Below are positions 12,430-25,741 of a stretch of DNA of 64,000 bases, piece after piece (within the stretch, counting starts at the first letter, position 1; each line of letters begins with the position of its first letter). Location: positions 496,001-560,000 of the forward strand of contig JAQGDQ010000094.1 of the NCBI GenBank assembly GCA_030141605.1, given 5' to 3'. The notes beneath the pieces were generated by a model. It worked only from the letters and a program-made list of their open reading frames with translations. It was not told the DNA's origin and made no database searches. This DNA is from Tubiluchus corallicola (lineage: Eukaryota > Priapulida > Priapulimorpha > Priapulimorphida > Tubiluchidae). The translations under genes were made by a program, and so were the position numbers.

Positions 12430-12742
12430 CAAATCATGCAGTAATTTTTCTCAAATCGAGTTGTACCGATTTTGAACTCATTGCCTGCATATGTTGATCG
12501 TAACTGCACAAAATATTAAGTTATTTAAAAGCCGCTTATATAAATTTAAATAAATAAAGTTACCTTACATAAATTCCTTGTCCTCAATAGACACATGCTA
12601 GCAGTTAATCTCTTTGTGTCTTTACCACACTCTTGTAAATATTTTATTTGTATGTTTTTCCAACGTGTTTTATATATATTGTTTTTATTATAGACTGTAT
12701 TTTACTATTGGGTGTGAATAAAATAAAATAAATAAATAAGAT
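12430..12742 (+). mobile_element. 3' end of a non-LTR retrotransposon (LINE)
   Basis: A peptide-like stretch at about 12445-12550 resembles the C-terminal end of CR1/Jockey-type LINE reverse transcriptases: an NSLPAYV motif, then after frame changes a K-rich end like FKSRLY. It is followed by AT-rich 3' UTR and an (AATAAA)n-like tail at 12717-12740. This is a 5'-truncated, decayed copy. Confidence 0.55.
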
Positions 12743-13754
12743 ACCAAACGCAGAGGTCGGTTAGCTGTCTGTAGGTTCTGAGCTACGTCTCTTTATTTTG
12801 ATACTTTCTAAATCTGTGTATTCAATATGCTTGCGGCTACAACGTTTTGCTACAAGTATGCATTCACCCGCTTTATGTTCTGCCGTTTCTACTCGTCCTT
12901 GTACGGAAACGGTTGTTCACATTGAAATAGAATCACCAAAGTTGTATATGAAATTAAGCTTCTCTTGTACATTAAAAACTGAAATTTTTCTACAGCACTA
13001 TCTTCTTGTGACTTTGCATGATTTTCTGCGTTTTGGATCGACCTCTTTTACGATGTCCTTTGCATTATTTGTAGGCGCGCTACGTCAGTAGAAGTTTGAG
13101 GAAAGTAGTTGAGAACCGTGATTATTTAGAATGTATAGTAACCACACATGTTACACTGACACACAGCCGTAGTTCATTGTATTGTTTTCTCAGTAGCAGT
13201 TGCTCAAATTTTCATGTTAAACCAGGAGTCTCACCTGCATGGTTTTAGGAACGTAATGATCTTAAGTGTGTAAGATTTTCTTATTAATTGTAAATATTTA
13301 CTTGAAATTTTATTTGTTTCTTCCTCTGAGTAGATGAGTGAATTGCAATAAATTTATTTAATTTATTGTGTGTAGATGTTTGGTTTATAGGTCCTAGATA
13401 TTTTAGTGTTTTGCCGTAACCGTAATATAGGCCGCTTAGCGGTGAAGGCCTACACTAACAGGTGTGAATTGTCGTTATTATAAACAAAGGATTCGCCACT
13501 GTCAACGAGACGTAAATATTGTCTTGTTTACCACATTGCTCACGTATCTACAAAGTACAAATACTAGCGAAAGAGCGCTTGATTTGTTGTTTCTAATTTA
13601 CCTGCGTCCTGCAGCAAAGACTGGCTCACAGGTTTGAGAATGTTTATTCAGATTATTTCCTTAGCTTATTGGCTGATATGTATTATCAAGCTCAAAATTG
13701 AATGGTATACATAATAAGCTTATAAATTTAATTGCAATCGTCCATTTATAATAA
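12743..13754. other. Intergenic, no gene seen
   Basis: No conserved protein or repeat was recognised. A 97-residue open frame at 12798-13091 is rich in Ser, Phe and Leu and is probably chance. Confidence 0.45.
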
Positions 13755-13961
13755 TTAATAGGTTGCTTGATGAGTGAAACTCAATGGTAAATGAAAAGCA
13801 ACAGACCTGCGCTTTTTTACTGTACAATCACCGTCTTCTTTTAAGTGAGAATTTCGCCAGTTTCCGCTTGATTTCTTCAGTTTTGTTTTCATCTTTAAGC
13901 CATTCGGTTTACTTTTGAACAAAATAAAGGGGTTAACCCTGCGTTTGTTTGCTTTTCCCAT
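13755..13961 (-). CDS. Small basic ORF, unrecognised, possible gene start
   Basis: On the minus strand the start codon lies in a favourable context (AACATGG). It opens a Lys/Arg/Asn-rich reading frame beginning MGKANKRRVNPFILFKSK. The composition resembles small nucleolar or ribosome-biogenesis proteins. After about residue 28 a neighbouring frame is also charged (TEEIKRKLAKFSLKRRR then stop), so the true end, a splice site or a frameshift is unclear. No family match is certain, and it could be chance or a pseudogene. Confidence 0.25.
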   Translation of the reverse strand: MGKANKRRVNPFILFKSKPNGLKMKTKLKKSSGNWRNSHLKEDGDCTVKKRRSVAFHLPLSFTHQATY

Positions 13962-15339
13962 GTTTACATTATTGTGCAGTGTTTACTTTTCGCTCATCTC
14001 ATTACCGCTATCTCTGTAAAACTTTTTCAATTTTTCATATCGTCCGTACAGTCATTGTAACCATGTGAAGTGAATTAAACTTGAACGTGTACAATGAAAC
14101 TGAAAATTTCTGAACATTTGAACCGTCCCTTGAGTTTATTCTGTGCTGCTGTGAAGCATATTCTGTTGATGATGGCAGAAGGTGCCTAGAAACAACAAGA
14201 TTTTTTTAAAAAAATTAAACATTGGCAATGGTTTATCCTGATACTTCATTAATCCGGCGTTACATTTTTAATCCCGCCTGATTGTTTCATATTATGTTCT
14301 GTTCGAATAATTGCTCTTTGGAGAACTTGTGTCATATGGGGACAGTCGACTTGCTGTGTCAGCGTAAAACCGAAAGTAACAAAATATTTTCCATGAACCA
14401 ATCATTTCAAACAAAAACAAGTTTTATGACTTATCACCAAAACGCCAACACATTTGTTAACGTGCTCACTTGGATGATTCCTTGCTCAGTCTGATCCAGT
14501 GTTTGTTCCTCTTAATCTTAGCAATTTGTAAGCATCCATTCTGCTAAAAATTCTAACTGAGGTTCGAACAAACTGAGGGGTAATCTCCGGTAATTTCAAG
14601 TCTGTAAGTTGTCGCAGCCGGTATATGTTGTTATAAAAATTGAATGATATTAGAGACAGGTTAAGAGAAAAGAATTCACGAGCTCTTCTAATACTTTGGT
14701 TCTCCTCAAGCATCAAAGAATTTTCTTTAGTTTTGAGCAAAAACTAAAACCATGGCCAATTTTATCAATACTTTACATCGCATGCGTGAGCATTTTTGAT
14801 AAGTTAGTGATTAGAAACCAGTGGCAGTTGTGCGCAGTTTTTGTATTCATTTACTCAAAGCATATCGGAGCGCTTGAAGCGCCATTATTAATGAATATTG
14901 ATGCTGTAAGTTAACATGATTGTTTCGTATGAAAGGTCCAGGTGCTACTTGGAGTAAGCCAAGGTCATTTTTCTTACAATCTTGACAAGATCATAAGATG
15001 GGCACATTTACTTTGACGCCTAATAAAACTCATTCTATATTTGTCTGAGAAATTTTACTATCCTTTCATTCTTTTCGCTTTTCATTCCTGGTCTAGGCCT
15101 TGGATAAACTTATTGTGAAAATGCAGTTAAACTCTTGCTAAAAGATTAAAAAATTCTTTTGCAAAACGTCTCTTGTATCTATTGCACATCAGAAACGATT
15201 CTGTTAAACTCAAACCATGTCGAATTGACGATGTTTAATATTTTATTCTGTGGTATTTGTAAAGTTTTCGAATGCTCCTTTATGATGGCTGCTAGCTTGC
15301 ATTTTGCTGAAAAGTGTTTTAATTTGACATAAATTTTCA
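13962..15339. other. Intergenic, no gene seen
   Basis: AT-rich sequence. Overlapping short open frames on both strands at 14282-14914 show no family features. No repeat structure was noted. Confidence 0.45.
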
Positions 15340-15650
15340 CGGACATGAGTCTTGTGTGTGAGTCTTTGAGCCAGTGAATAACTCGGTGAGTCAGTCGGCA
15401 AGTGAACATAAAACTGCAAGGGCTCACATTAACAGCAAACACTAGGTCCTTATGGTCCAGCATCACCTTATCTGTGTGTCTCAAAAGTAATGTGTACAAG
15501 TGAGTAATTAGCACCGATTAACTCACTGAGCATTAATCTAAAAAGTGAGTAACTCAGTGAGTCAATCAGTTAGTGGACACAAAACTTCAAGAGGCTCACT
15601 ACACTAATGTAAACGGGTGAGTGGCTCAGTGAGTCAGTTTCTTTGTGGCA
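15340..15650. repeat. Degenerate tandem repeat rich in TGAGTCA
   Basis: Units containing GTGAGTAACTCAGTGAGTCA, then GT(G)AACAYAAAACT, CAAG and GGCTCACA recur about 180 bp apart (near 15370, 15550 and 15620). TGAGTCA, the AP-1 binding consensus, occurs three times at the same place in the unit, and many TGAGT half-words surround it. The 111-residue minus-strand open frame across this block follows from the repeat and is not a gene. Confidence 0.6.
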
Positions 15651-18089
15651 TCATAAAAGCCATGAAATTCATTCTAAATTGAATGTTCAGCAAGAGGTTC
15701 ACAACACGTCTCCTTTATCGAGCGGTCGTTTCTTGTAAATAATGGACTTTACATATACTGATTAACAATGAAGGTTTTTACAAGATTTAGTGTTGGCTTT
15801 ACTAAGTAAGTTCTAGCAGGAGACTGGTTTATTGTTTCAAACCCTGTTCATTACCGTGTTGGCCAACATGCTGCTGTTGAAAAGATGAAAACGGTCAACC
15901 TTTCAACCGAATCAAGTTAGGGAATTCTCTTTGATGATCTGCAATGCAACAGTTGACCTCGTGGTACAGTGAAATTATTACGAAGAGAAACATAAGGCAA
16001 AGCGTAAATATTTTAATATTCTTCATGTGATCTTTTTGACTTTTCTCTCATTTTTCTGCACCTGTAATCACTCCACACCTGTCTATAGGTAACACTAGCT
16101 GAAAGACATCAACCAAGAACAAATTGAATTGCTTTATCAAATACTTGTTGAAAGTCAAGAGGTGTTTGATTCAAAGATTTTCTATAGACGTTAAAGAATG
16201 AGTTTTCCTTGAGACGGTATTACAGTTCATTCAAAGTAAAATCCACAGTTGAACATTACTAGGTGTTATTCAAAGTTTAATTGATCGATAACTCTAGATT
16301 CTAAAGATTCTTACAGCTTGTAAACGCCTATTGCTTATAATCATATGTAAAACAAGGTGTGGCACAAAAACTAATCACACCCCTCCAATCATATCCACCC
16401 TTGTTTTGCGGGTGCACAGATGTGCCACCAGCTGTGGTCGATAATGAAGATGGACTGATAAATCTGGTGCTCAAAAATAGATGATTTGATGGATAAGAGA
16501 ATGTCAAACTAGATTAAATTGGACACGCAACAAGTCAGAGTTTTTAGATTTGTGCACTTGCAGTATATAAAAACTGAGCAACTGGTGTTTCTTTCAACAA
16601 GTTATGTTTTGCTATATTACAGAATTATGTTTATTTTATTCTTAGCGTTTATTGATCTGATATGTTTATTTTGCAGATGCTAAAACTGTGCACAGCATTA
16701 CTAAGTTTTAACTGCTAGGTGGATTTATTTGTTATTTTCTTTCCGTAATTGCAAAATATTTTTCGAATTTTTGATGTTATTTTATTCTGCAGTATAAAAA
16801 TAAGATAAACTGCTATTTCTTTGATGTTTTCTACCAGTCTGGCTTGTCGGAATTAAGAAAAAGTTATGTAATATGGCAAAATAAGACGTGATTTATTTCG
16901 TAATATTCCAGTTTTTCTAAAAAAAAAGTTAATTATAACAATGTGGTTGAATTATCCGAGCAATTTTTATAGAATTCAGCATTAGCATACACGTTTTACA
17001 TCTTTTTATGGCAGAAAGCTGGTGTATGTTACCTGATTTTAACATTCTCTTATGTAATATCTATGCGCATCTATGAAATACGTTGTTATTTTTGTACGTT
17101 TAATGGAAACTTTGGCATTATACGTAAATACCAGTTATAAAATAAAGTTTACGTGTTTCCAGGGCGAGCACGATCTTTGTTTTGAACATGTTTTTCCAAA
17201 GTTTGTTTCGGGTCGTCCAATGACTACATTTACAAGATTTAGAACACGAATTTTTTAATGAGTTATTCTTTGTCCCTTTGTATCAACGTGGCTACAAAGC
17301 TGCATATGTTCTTTGGTTTCCACATGTCATTAGAATAATGTGCTCTTCGCCCTTGCCACGTATTGGGCTGAATTTCGTCAATTGCTGTCAACATTTTTAT
17401 CTTCGCCATCTGACTTTTTTCTCCTAACTTTAGAGTTGTAGAGTTATTTTCACATCTGATTGAAACTGTATAGTAAGAGTTGCTGTGATTCGTCTAAACG
17501 TTTTTATAAACGACTGCACAGTCAAAGCATCACATCATTTTTGTATACAGTTATTTTTTTGCTAACTTTTCATCTTATCATGCGTGCTACTGCATGTCTA
17601 CTCGTGTGCATTACCTGTGAAAGCTTTTCATTTTACTCCTTGATAATGTACAGATAGCCATGCACCTGGTTACACACCTGTCCCACAGGATTTTGAATGG
17701 CAGACCACCTCTGTCTGGTTTGACTATAAGAATAATGTGCCACTCTGACACTATTGCAAGCTTTTGAGTATTTAGGTTCAAGACTTTCTTATGCTGATAT
17801 TCAGAATGTTTTTTACACAGTATTAAATTGAGGTTATTCTAAATCGTATGTGTTTTACATTGTTAGATTATTAAATCTATATATTTATAATCATAAAATT
17901 TAGATTTCAAACTAGTTGACAATGTTTCTGATGTGGTCAGAAACTGAAGATTTTGCAAACAATACAGTCAGTAGTTACAGAATTGGGCATTGAAAAGACA
18001 CCAGCCTCTTCTTTTAAAGTTCTAACATTATTTTATTGAATTCAGTTTGCTTGAATGCATAGGAACTGCACTTCATAATGAAATGGCAA
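15651..18089. other. Intergenic, no gene seen
   Basis: AT-rich, with short open frames only. No transposon protein, SINE or tandem array was recognised. Confidence 0.45.
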
Positions 18090-18800
18090 CTTGTAACATT
18101 TTAACCTGTGACCCAGGAGTCAGAGGTCCACCAATTTTGGCATAACTGATACCATTCAGTTTATCTCTTTGAGACATTTCATTTGATATACTACATCATA
18201 CTATTCCTAGACACCCAATGTATTCCTGTTCCTGACCCCCATTTTTCAGTTTTTGCCTCCTAGCGGAAAATTTCCCATCCCTCTAAGTGCCCCATATTCT
18301 GCCATACCCAGGAACTTGGCAACACCTAACCATATACCAGATATTATGGCCCCAGCTCAAAAACTGTCGGAGAAGATAGATCCTAAAGAAAAATAAATGA
18401 AGACCCACCCGCTCCATGACCTTTGACCCAGCAACTCCGGTCACATGTATACATAGTTCCCTTTGCCCAGAGAGTGTACCCTGTGAATTTGGTGTTCCTG
18501 CCCCTAAGCATGTAAAAGGACACCAAATGGCAGCCCCAAATTTTGCATTGTGGCCCTTCCCTCGGGCGTTTATAGCTTGTCAGCTTTTTGAAACCCCAGT
18601 TCCATATCTACCCCACAGTACCCAAATACTTGTGAAAAAGAATTGCAAAAAACCGAAAGCCCTAAGAGGAATTATGTCTTAAAGGAAAAACTGACCGATG
18701 CCTACTGCCCTTTCCCCTTGACCAAAGGTCAGTGGTTCCCTGCCCAGAGCTACCAAACCTGTGAGTTTGGTGACCCTATCTAACAAAGGTTTAAGAGTTG
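18090..18800. repeat. Dispersed repeat A, second copy
   Basis: This segment has more C+G than its neighbours and shares blocks with 10.5-11.2 kb, including TTTCATTTGATA, a C-rich stretch with CCTCCTAGC, and the DR1-type word TGACCTTTGACCC at 18417-18429. A further inverted pair, TTGACCAAAGGTCA, is at about 18719. It is stop-rich on both strands apart from an 88-residue frame (18416-18682) that I regard as chance. Confidence 0.5.
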
Positions 18801-19047
18801 TTAAGCATTTAAGTTGCAGAGAATAAATAAGAATAAATAACTCAATGAAAATCAGTAAGATTTTGCTATAGCTAAATCTTAATAATTATCAGGAACCAAT
18901 AAAAGCTCAAAATTGATTACAAAAAATAATTAGTTATTTTTTAAATTATTTATTATTATTTATATAATTTAAAAATAACTAGTCCAGCAAAACTAATACT
19001 TACGAAAGTTGGATTGACTGGTGAGCTATTAACAAGTTTAAGGCGCA

Positions 19048-19165
19048 CCTTGATCACAAGTTAATCATCTTGATCACAAGTTGATCACCTTAATCACAAG
19101 TCTAGATGTTCTAATGGTCACTGCATTCGACTTATAATCTGAAGGTCCCTGTTTCAATCCTGACT
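19048..19165 (+). repeat. Tandem repeat joined to a tRNA-like SINE piece
   Basis: 19048-19101 has about 2.7 copies of a unit of roughly 19-20 bp of the form CTTGATCACAAGTTRATCAC. It runs directly into a tRNA-like segment, 19102-19163, with A-box-like TTCTAATGGT (19109-19118), an anticodon-arm-like region and B-box-like GTTTCAATCC (19151-19160). It is probably a tRNA-derived SINE, not a functional tRNA gene, because the arms do not pair well. Confidence 0.45.
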
Positions 19166-19169
19166 ATTT

Positions 19170-22100
19170 TGCATTACCTTTCGGATAAGTTTGTTTTCAA
19201 AAATGTAATAAAGCTGTATAGGTTCATTTTATCATTGTGGATTCTCGTATACTGACACAGTTTGCAGTTTTATGTGCATAGTGTGCGCTAAACATTTTAC
19301 ATAGACGCTCAAATAAATTTGATTTATCCACCTATTAAAGAAAATTAACGAACTAAGTAACAGCACTGTCTCTTAGTTTCTTTAAAGTTTTTAAATCATT
19401 GATTTCTATGTAGTGCAATAGTTCAGTTACAAAGCATCTTTCCCTGACTGACTATATTTTTTATTACCACTTTTACTCCAATTTGTCTGTTTCTGTACTT
19501 CTTTACAGAACAGGAACGTCTTTGTTAATTTTTCTTCTCCAGTTTTCTTATTGGTTTTTCTTCCGTCTGAAATCGAGTTTGTGTATTTGTCTATTCATTG
19601 CCTTCCTCGGGCGGATGAATACAATCACTGTCCATCTCATAACAACCGAACTTATTGTCTAGGGAAGACTTATCTGGTCTTAATAAAACTTGATCATTTT
19701 TGTAAACATTCGATGTGTTTAGACTTGTAGAACACACAATCTTTACCAGAACCTAAGAACTGCACTTAGCTGTGCGCTATTAATTATTGTTTCTGTGAAG
19801 TAGCTGATATATTTGAAATACCATGGTACTACTAATAGACCTGTTAACATAAAAGTACATCAATAATCACTCTGCTATGGAGCCTGTAAAAGGTCGATCA
19901 GGAAAATGTGTTAATAATAATTGCCATTATTGTACATAATTGTTGTAGATATTACAGGTTTATTGTTAAAAGAGTGAGTCTTCTGGTATCTCCAATGAGA
20001 AAACTTAAACAGATAATTAAGGTATCTGGTTCAATGATAATTAGATAAACATTGCTCTGCTATGAGAATAAATCCAATTTGTTGAAGTATAATAAGAAAC
20101 TGTCAAGTGTTATTAATGGTGTGACTAGTCAGTTGAAGTAGGACTTTTCTTGTACGAATCAACGTTAAAAACTTTTAAAAGGGATTGTGCGTAGTCATAT
20201 AAGAGAATCTCAGACCTTTTGCTTACTTTTTAAAAATATAGCTTCCTTACTATTTTCCAGGAAATTGCAGTCTGGTGAAGCAAAAAGCTCCGCTTTTGAT
20301 TGTCGATCTTGATTGGCACCACGCACTTGAAAAATCATCATTCAATTTAAGACAGCCACCCACATTGTTAAAACGGGTCACTAAACATGAAGGGTACAAG
20401 AGTTTATTTTTACTTTTAATCACCTGTTTTCCAGTTTGTAATAAGCACTACACTGAAACCTGCAATAGAATTAAAACGTTTATTAGGTGACAGTGCAGAA
20501 AAAAATTCATGGAAGGTTAGTATTTATCTACAAAACAATTTACCTGGTAGCTGTATATCCTGATTAAACCCGCGTTTACAGTTAATTCGTCGTGTGAGAA
20601 TTCCTTAAAGCTAAAATTTATATTTGTATCGTCTATATGTAGCTTTATATCCAGAAATAAAAAGTAATGGAATGAGGAATTTTACACAAATACTTGTATC
20701 TAGAATGCTAGAGGGTTTCATTATCTACTCAAATAAAATATTAATTAAATTTATAGCGTTTCATCATAGAGGATTATCCTCGATAATGAACTGTGTTACA
20801 GTCCTTCCACAACCATCTTTTAAATAGGTCTTTCCTTTAATTCTGGATCCCGGCATGCATAAAAAGGTACACTTAACTGTTTGCCATTGTACAAATTAGT
20901 AAATTACAGTCACATTAGAATTAAATTGACAATGTTAAGAGACTTGGGAAGTCTTCCCTATTGCATTACATTGCCGTTAGCGCGTTTAGATTGACACTGG
21001 ATAAGTGCACGTTTAATGAGTTCACATTCTTTGACCAGTTTCTAAAGGAGGACCACCTTGCATGAAAACCCACTCCGTCATCATCTTTGCGTCTCCTGCC
21101 GCCCACAGTTCTACATTCCTGCATGAAACGTGTGATAATAAATTACCTCTCAGCACATCACGTATAGTTGTTGCAGTAAAGATATAAATTTTATAGTTTT
21201 AATAACAATGACAACATCATGTTACATCAGCAACAACAACAACAATCTTTATGCATTTATTTCAACAGATAACATGTCTGTTACACTTAAGGCTTTTATC
21301 ACTCACACACAGAAAATAAAACCTTATTAACCCTTACTAATCCTTTTATGCTTATTAACATACACTAGACAGGGCAACAGCAAGTATAACTTTTAAAATT
21401 CGTTGATTTGATTAGCTGCAGTATCGAACCCACAACCTTCCAGCTGGAAAACATGCACATTTCTACTAGATTTAACTTTTACCTAACCAACATTTCAGCT
21501 TCCTCCTTGATTATCCAACTTGTTGGTGCCAGAACTTAGTCCACTCACCGCAGGTGTGGGCCATTTGAAGTCATATACCCAGGCCCTGAATAACGCTTTT
21601 GATTAAATACATTTTAGCCACAAGTACAACACGTAACAAACCTTTTTATTATTATGTAGAACGTATTTCAGACTACAGTAATCATGTTCTGCTGGTTTGA
21701 CACTTTACTGGTTACAAATAGTATTGAAATTTTAGTTGCAACTGCAAGTACATCGAGGTTACCAGTCTTGGGCACTCATGTGATGATTTTTAAATGATTG
21801 ATTTTTTAATAACACGAGTATTATATTGTTTTGCTATGTGATACAGAGCTATATATTTTATATAAAATGATAAACAAAGTCGGTGCCACCAGTCACTTCA
21901 AAGAAGTTCAATAAACGTCTGTAAAACTGCTTAATGTTTAAATACTACTTATTTTAAGTTTTTCCATGAAGTAGCTGTAATCGAAAGCAGTTTTGTGATA
22001 CCTGGCGACACCTGGCTCAAATCCAGGCAGTATCAAACTTTTTATGTATTTCGAAAATTTGTCAATGTGTCTGTTTAATTACTTTAAATTGCTTTAATCA

Positions 22101-24170
22101 TAAAAGTCTTAATGATAATGCGGCGCACCATAATTATCGGTAGTAATTGTAATATATATTTTGTATTTTTTCTAAAACACGATTACAAGAGTTTTAGTGC
22201 TTGAAGCAAGTTTTTCGTAGTTACTGTGGAAAATCCGCTTTTTAGACTAGTTTTTCTCCCGGGTTGTTTTTTTCCATTTTGTTTGGGTAAAGCTGGTCCG
22301 CGTTACCATAATACAGGTTTGTATAACTTTTACGCCTGCAGTCAGATGTGATGTGTTTTTATGTACGAGGTTTATGTAAATGACAAAAGCCAGGTTTTAG
22401 ACGCCTCTAATCTCGAATAGAGGGTAGCTGCTGTGTGTGAACCCAACGTTAGACTTGTTAAGAGGCAAGTTTACTGTCTGCCGAATCATGACTGATTGCA
22501 TAGGAAATTCCACGGGTATTGAAAAATTAACTACAGTATTGTCAGTTTAAAGGAACGAAAATTGTCAAGCTGTCAGAGTTATGAAAACAGTTTCGGTCTC
22601 GTCTAGAAGACTTTGTCCTGTGCTCATATAACGACCGCTATCGTGTACAGTCCAGTCAACTTGGCTAAACAAAGCTACTTAGTGGGGTGGACAGGTGAAA
22701 ATGTTGAATATAAATCCAGAAATATTGCTTTCTTGTAACTCGTTTAGTGATAGGAGTACTAGTTCTTTACAAACGTGTAAGGCTCTAGTTAAAAAAGAAA
22801 TTTTCTGGTAGAGAATGCCGAAGATAAAAGGCCCGAGTGAAATACTGGATTTATAAATGCAGTTATTCTCTATTTAGGAATGTCCAGTGTAAAAGTACAA
22901 GAAACAGCAAAAAATGACTACTGTGAGCAAATTGTTCCTTTTAAGAACAAATCACGAGACATCCTGAGACAATCTTCCCTTAAATTGTAATTTAATTATT
23001 TTTTAGACAATTTTATCCGACTTGTGCCCATACGTAATGTATTTGTATCAATAGAAAACGTTTCTGAATAAGTCTATTTAATTTATGCTTACTTTGTTTA
23101 GTCTGTACATGTGAAGTTTAAATAATAACTTGGCTGAAGTAGTTTTGCTAAATAAAATACATTTTTTGGAGAGCTTTTACTGGTTGAAAGCTGTTCAAGC
23201 AAAGTTTTGATTGGTTTACACGAATAATAGGATGAATACATTAGTGCTGGGAGCATTGTACCTAAACCTTTGATTGTACACGATAAGAGTTTTAAACTCT
23301 CTTGTCCAGTCGCACTTATAACTAACAAAGCCAGACAGGTAGTCCATTAAGCACCGTCCACACACCTACAACACCTAAGCTTACCTCACCTGACGACTAA
23401 TTAGTAATATTGGTCATGACAGGTAAGGTGAATGAGTTCCTAATACGTAGCTAATTGTTGATCACTTGCAGAATAGGATATTAGATAGTGTTTGTTTTTC
23501 ATAATTATTCCTGTTGAATCATTGTTTTCAGTTGTCTTGCGTTGTTTGATTTAGATCAAGTAGGAATTTCAGTGTAGGCAATTAGGTAAATTATAATTAT
23601 GTACATCATTGTTAATTAACCCACCAAATGATGTTGATTTTTTCATATCGCGTGCGTTTCGGCAACTAGCACTACTGTGTATTTGAGTTTATCTTACAAA
23701 ACTTACACAATATTTATAGGCCTATAATTTATAGAATAACATTATACTTTTGCGATATTGAGTTATTCGAACTCAAGCAGCGCTGAGACAGCGAACTATT
23801 TAATTTCACTATTAACGCATATATAGTGAATAAATTTGACCTTTGATTTGTAAATTCTATAATTGTAATGATTTTGTTACTGAGATAAAAGTTTAGCAAC
23901 ACTAAATAATTGTAGTTACAGCAGTTTTGTTTACTGTATGTATGTTACAATTTAATAAAATAAGTCAAGCATTTATTATGTCAAAAATATTTACAACTTC
24001 TTTGTTAGTACTGCTATATTGCCTGAAGTCATTTTCTCAGCAACTGATTTCATGTGTGATAGTAGAAAGTGTTGTGGTGTTTTATTTAATCATTTACTCT
24101 TCATTGCGTTTACATAAACACTGCTGAGTCAGTTGTGGACAGTAATGCCATAAAGTATGTTGATCTGTTT
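19170..24170. other. Intergenic, no gene seen
   Basis: Mostly AT-rich single-copy-looking sequence. A 71-residue frame at 20275-20490 follows a good splice acceptor (TTTTCCAG at about 20260) but has no family resemblance. A (CAA)5 tract is at 21231-21245. A tRNA-like minus-strand piece at 21415-21475 is listed separately. Confidence 0.4.
21415..21475 (-). repeat. tRNA-like SINE fragment
   Basis: On the minus strand GGGTTCGATAC (21431-21421) is a near-consensus Pol III B box. Upstream are an AGCTGGAAGG anticodon-arm-like stretch and a weak A box (about 21470-21461). It is a fragment of a tRNA-derived SINE. Confidence 0.4.
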
Positions 24171-24175
24171 TCATG

Positions 24176-24238
24176 TTTCTCTCCGTCTCTCCCCTTTCCC
24201 TCCCTCCCCCCCCTCTCTCTCTCTTTCCTCCCCTATTT
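24176..24238. repeat. Pyrimidine-rich (CT)n tract
   Basis: About 60 bp of almost pure C and T, including an (CT)6-type run. It is a polypurine-polypyrimidine microsatellite. Confidence 0.85.
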
Positions 24239-25741
24239 TCATTTACAAAGTGCATATATCAAATAGCGCTATTTGATATCAGACGTCAATCTGCCTCTAG
24301 TAAACAAACACCTTTTTCTGTTGACTTGCTCTGTTGGGAAGTTTGCTTACTTCGTTTCCATGGCAACTAATAGCGCGGTTAGTGATAGGAAAAGGTTTCA
24401 TTATTTACTGGATCGATTGTTCATGCATCTGTATTATTGCTTCTGATCAATACAATTCAATTAATAACTGTTCCTGCTGCAGTTCTTATAATCAATCAGC
24501 TCAAAACTAAGCAAGAATTATTGGGCGATTAATCCACATTCAATTATGTACCCATTTGGTATGTCCAAAGTTTCTAGAGATTGTCAGGTTTACCTTGTCA
24601 AGGAAAAAAGCAAGAAAAATAACTTTCTCATAATAAAAGGCAATAATAATATGACTCATTTATAGTTTATGAATGTTAAGTGATTTTTAGAATTCAAAAA
24701 GATAATTTAAACAGTGCAACTGTGCATTTAAGTTCTGCTTTTTTCTGAACAAAAATAAATTAATATTTTTAATAAATAATTTCATATAGTCACTAAAACA
24801 AGTGGCATCGTAACTATGTACTTTTTTATCAAAGGTACCTACATCAAAGGTGCTATACACATTTTGTTTGTCACTTGTAGGCTTACATGTGTGCAATTTC
24901 CTAATAAAATGTAGCTTAGGTCTGTTTGGTTTATTAGCTCTCATGCATTTTTAAGTGCACATGTTGATTGCTTTCCATTCTGCTATAGAGGTATAAAGTC
25001 TATAATAGACTTTTTTATATTTCTTTAATTCTACAGACCTTGGTGCAAGCTAGCTGGGAACTTGGGGCCCATCATAATTGTTCTCAGTTGGGCCCCACAT
25101 CTCCTAAGCCCGGCCTTGTTTATTATATCATTATTGCTTTCATATATCTGCAACTTTTTCTTTTTTCTAAATACAGCATTTCAGTTTTTACTGTAACTAT
25201 GTTGCTCCTTACACTGACCGTGGGCTATTTATCAACCAAAACACACTAGACCTTTATATTAAATTTCTGTTACTCTGTGGTTATATCACAATTTGGCCCT
25301 TTCTTTTTCTCATTACAGAAAAAAGGGAGTTGATAAATTTGAAGGCCACTTTGGGCCTATCAGTATTCACCAGATGTTACATTCACAATCAGAAGTGTGA
25401 ACTTCTGTTGAATTTTCTGTTTTTCCTTACCCATCTTTGAAATAAGTTTTCAACTAGCCATAATTTATGGGCTGTAGGGATTGTTGAATTAAATCAATTA
25501 TTTATTTCAGGTTTCCAACAGGTTATATAAATAGAATTAGCAAAACACTCCTATATCTTCACCTGCCAGAGATGCAGTGTAGTTCTTCAGTTGGCCATGC
25601 TACCACGTGGAGCCTGTCATATCCTGTTTATACACAGAATCCAGAAAATAATGAAAAGTGACACAAACTTTAGGTACTAACGGGAGTGGTCTTAGCAGAC
25701 CTCCTTGAAGGACCTCGACTCATCATTTTTGTTTTTTCGCA
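24239..25741. other. Upstream flank of RAB23
   Basis: No exon or clear promoter element was recognised. At about 25055-25115 a short GC-rich patch (GGGGCCC, GGGCCCC) resembles the degraded tails of DNA transposons seen in many invertebrates, but I cannot classify it. Confidence 0.35.

Noticed and set aside
12798-13091. 97-residue plus-strand frame
   Set aside because: No family resemblance. The minus strand has a weak basic stretch like a LINE end (HRKRGRS), which is too short to call.
15179-15514. 111-residue minus-strand frame
   Set aside because: It overlaps the TGAGTCA tandem repeat; the openness follows from repeat structure.
19102-19163. Functional tRNA gene
   Set aside because: A and B boxes are tRNA-like, but the stems pair poorly and it adjoins a tandem repeat, so it fits a SINE better.
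20275-20490. 71-residue frame after a good splice acceptor
   Set aside because: No donor giving a coherent exon and no recognisable homology.
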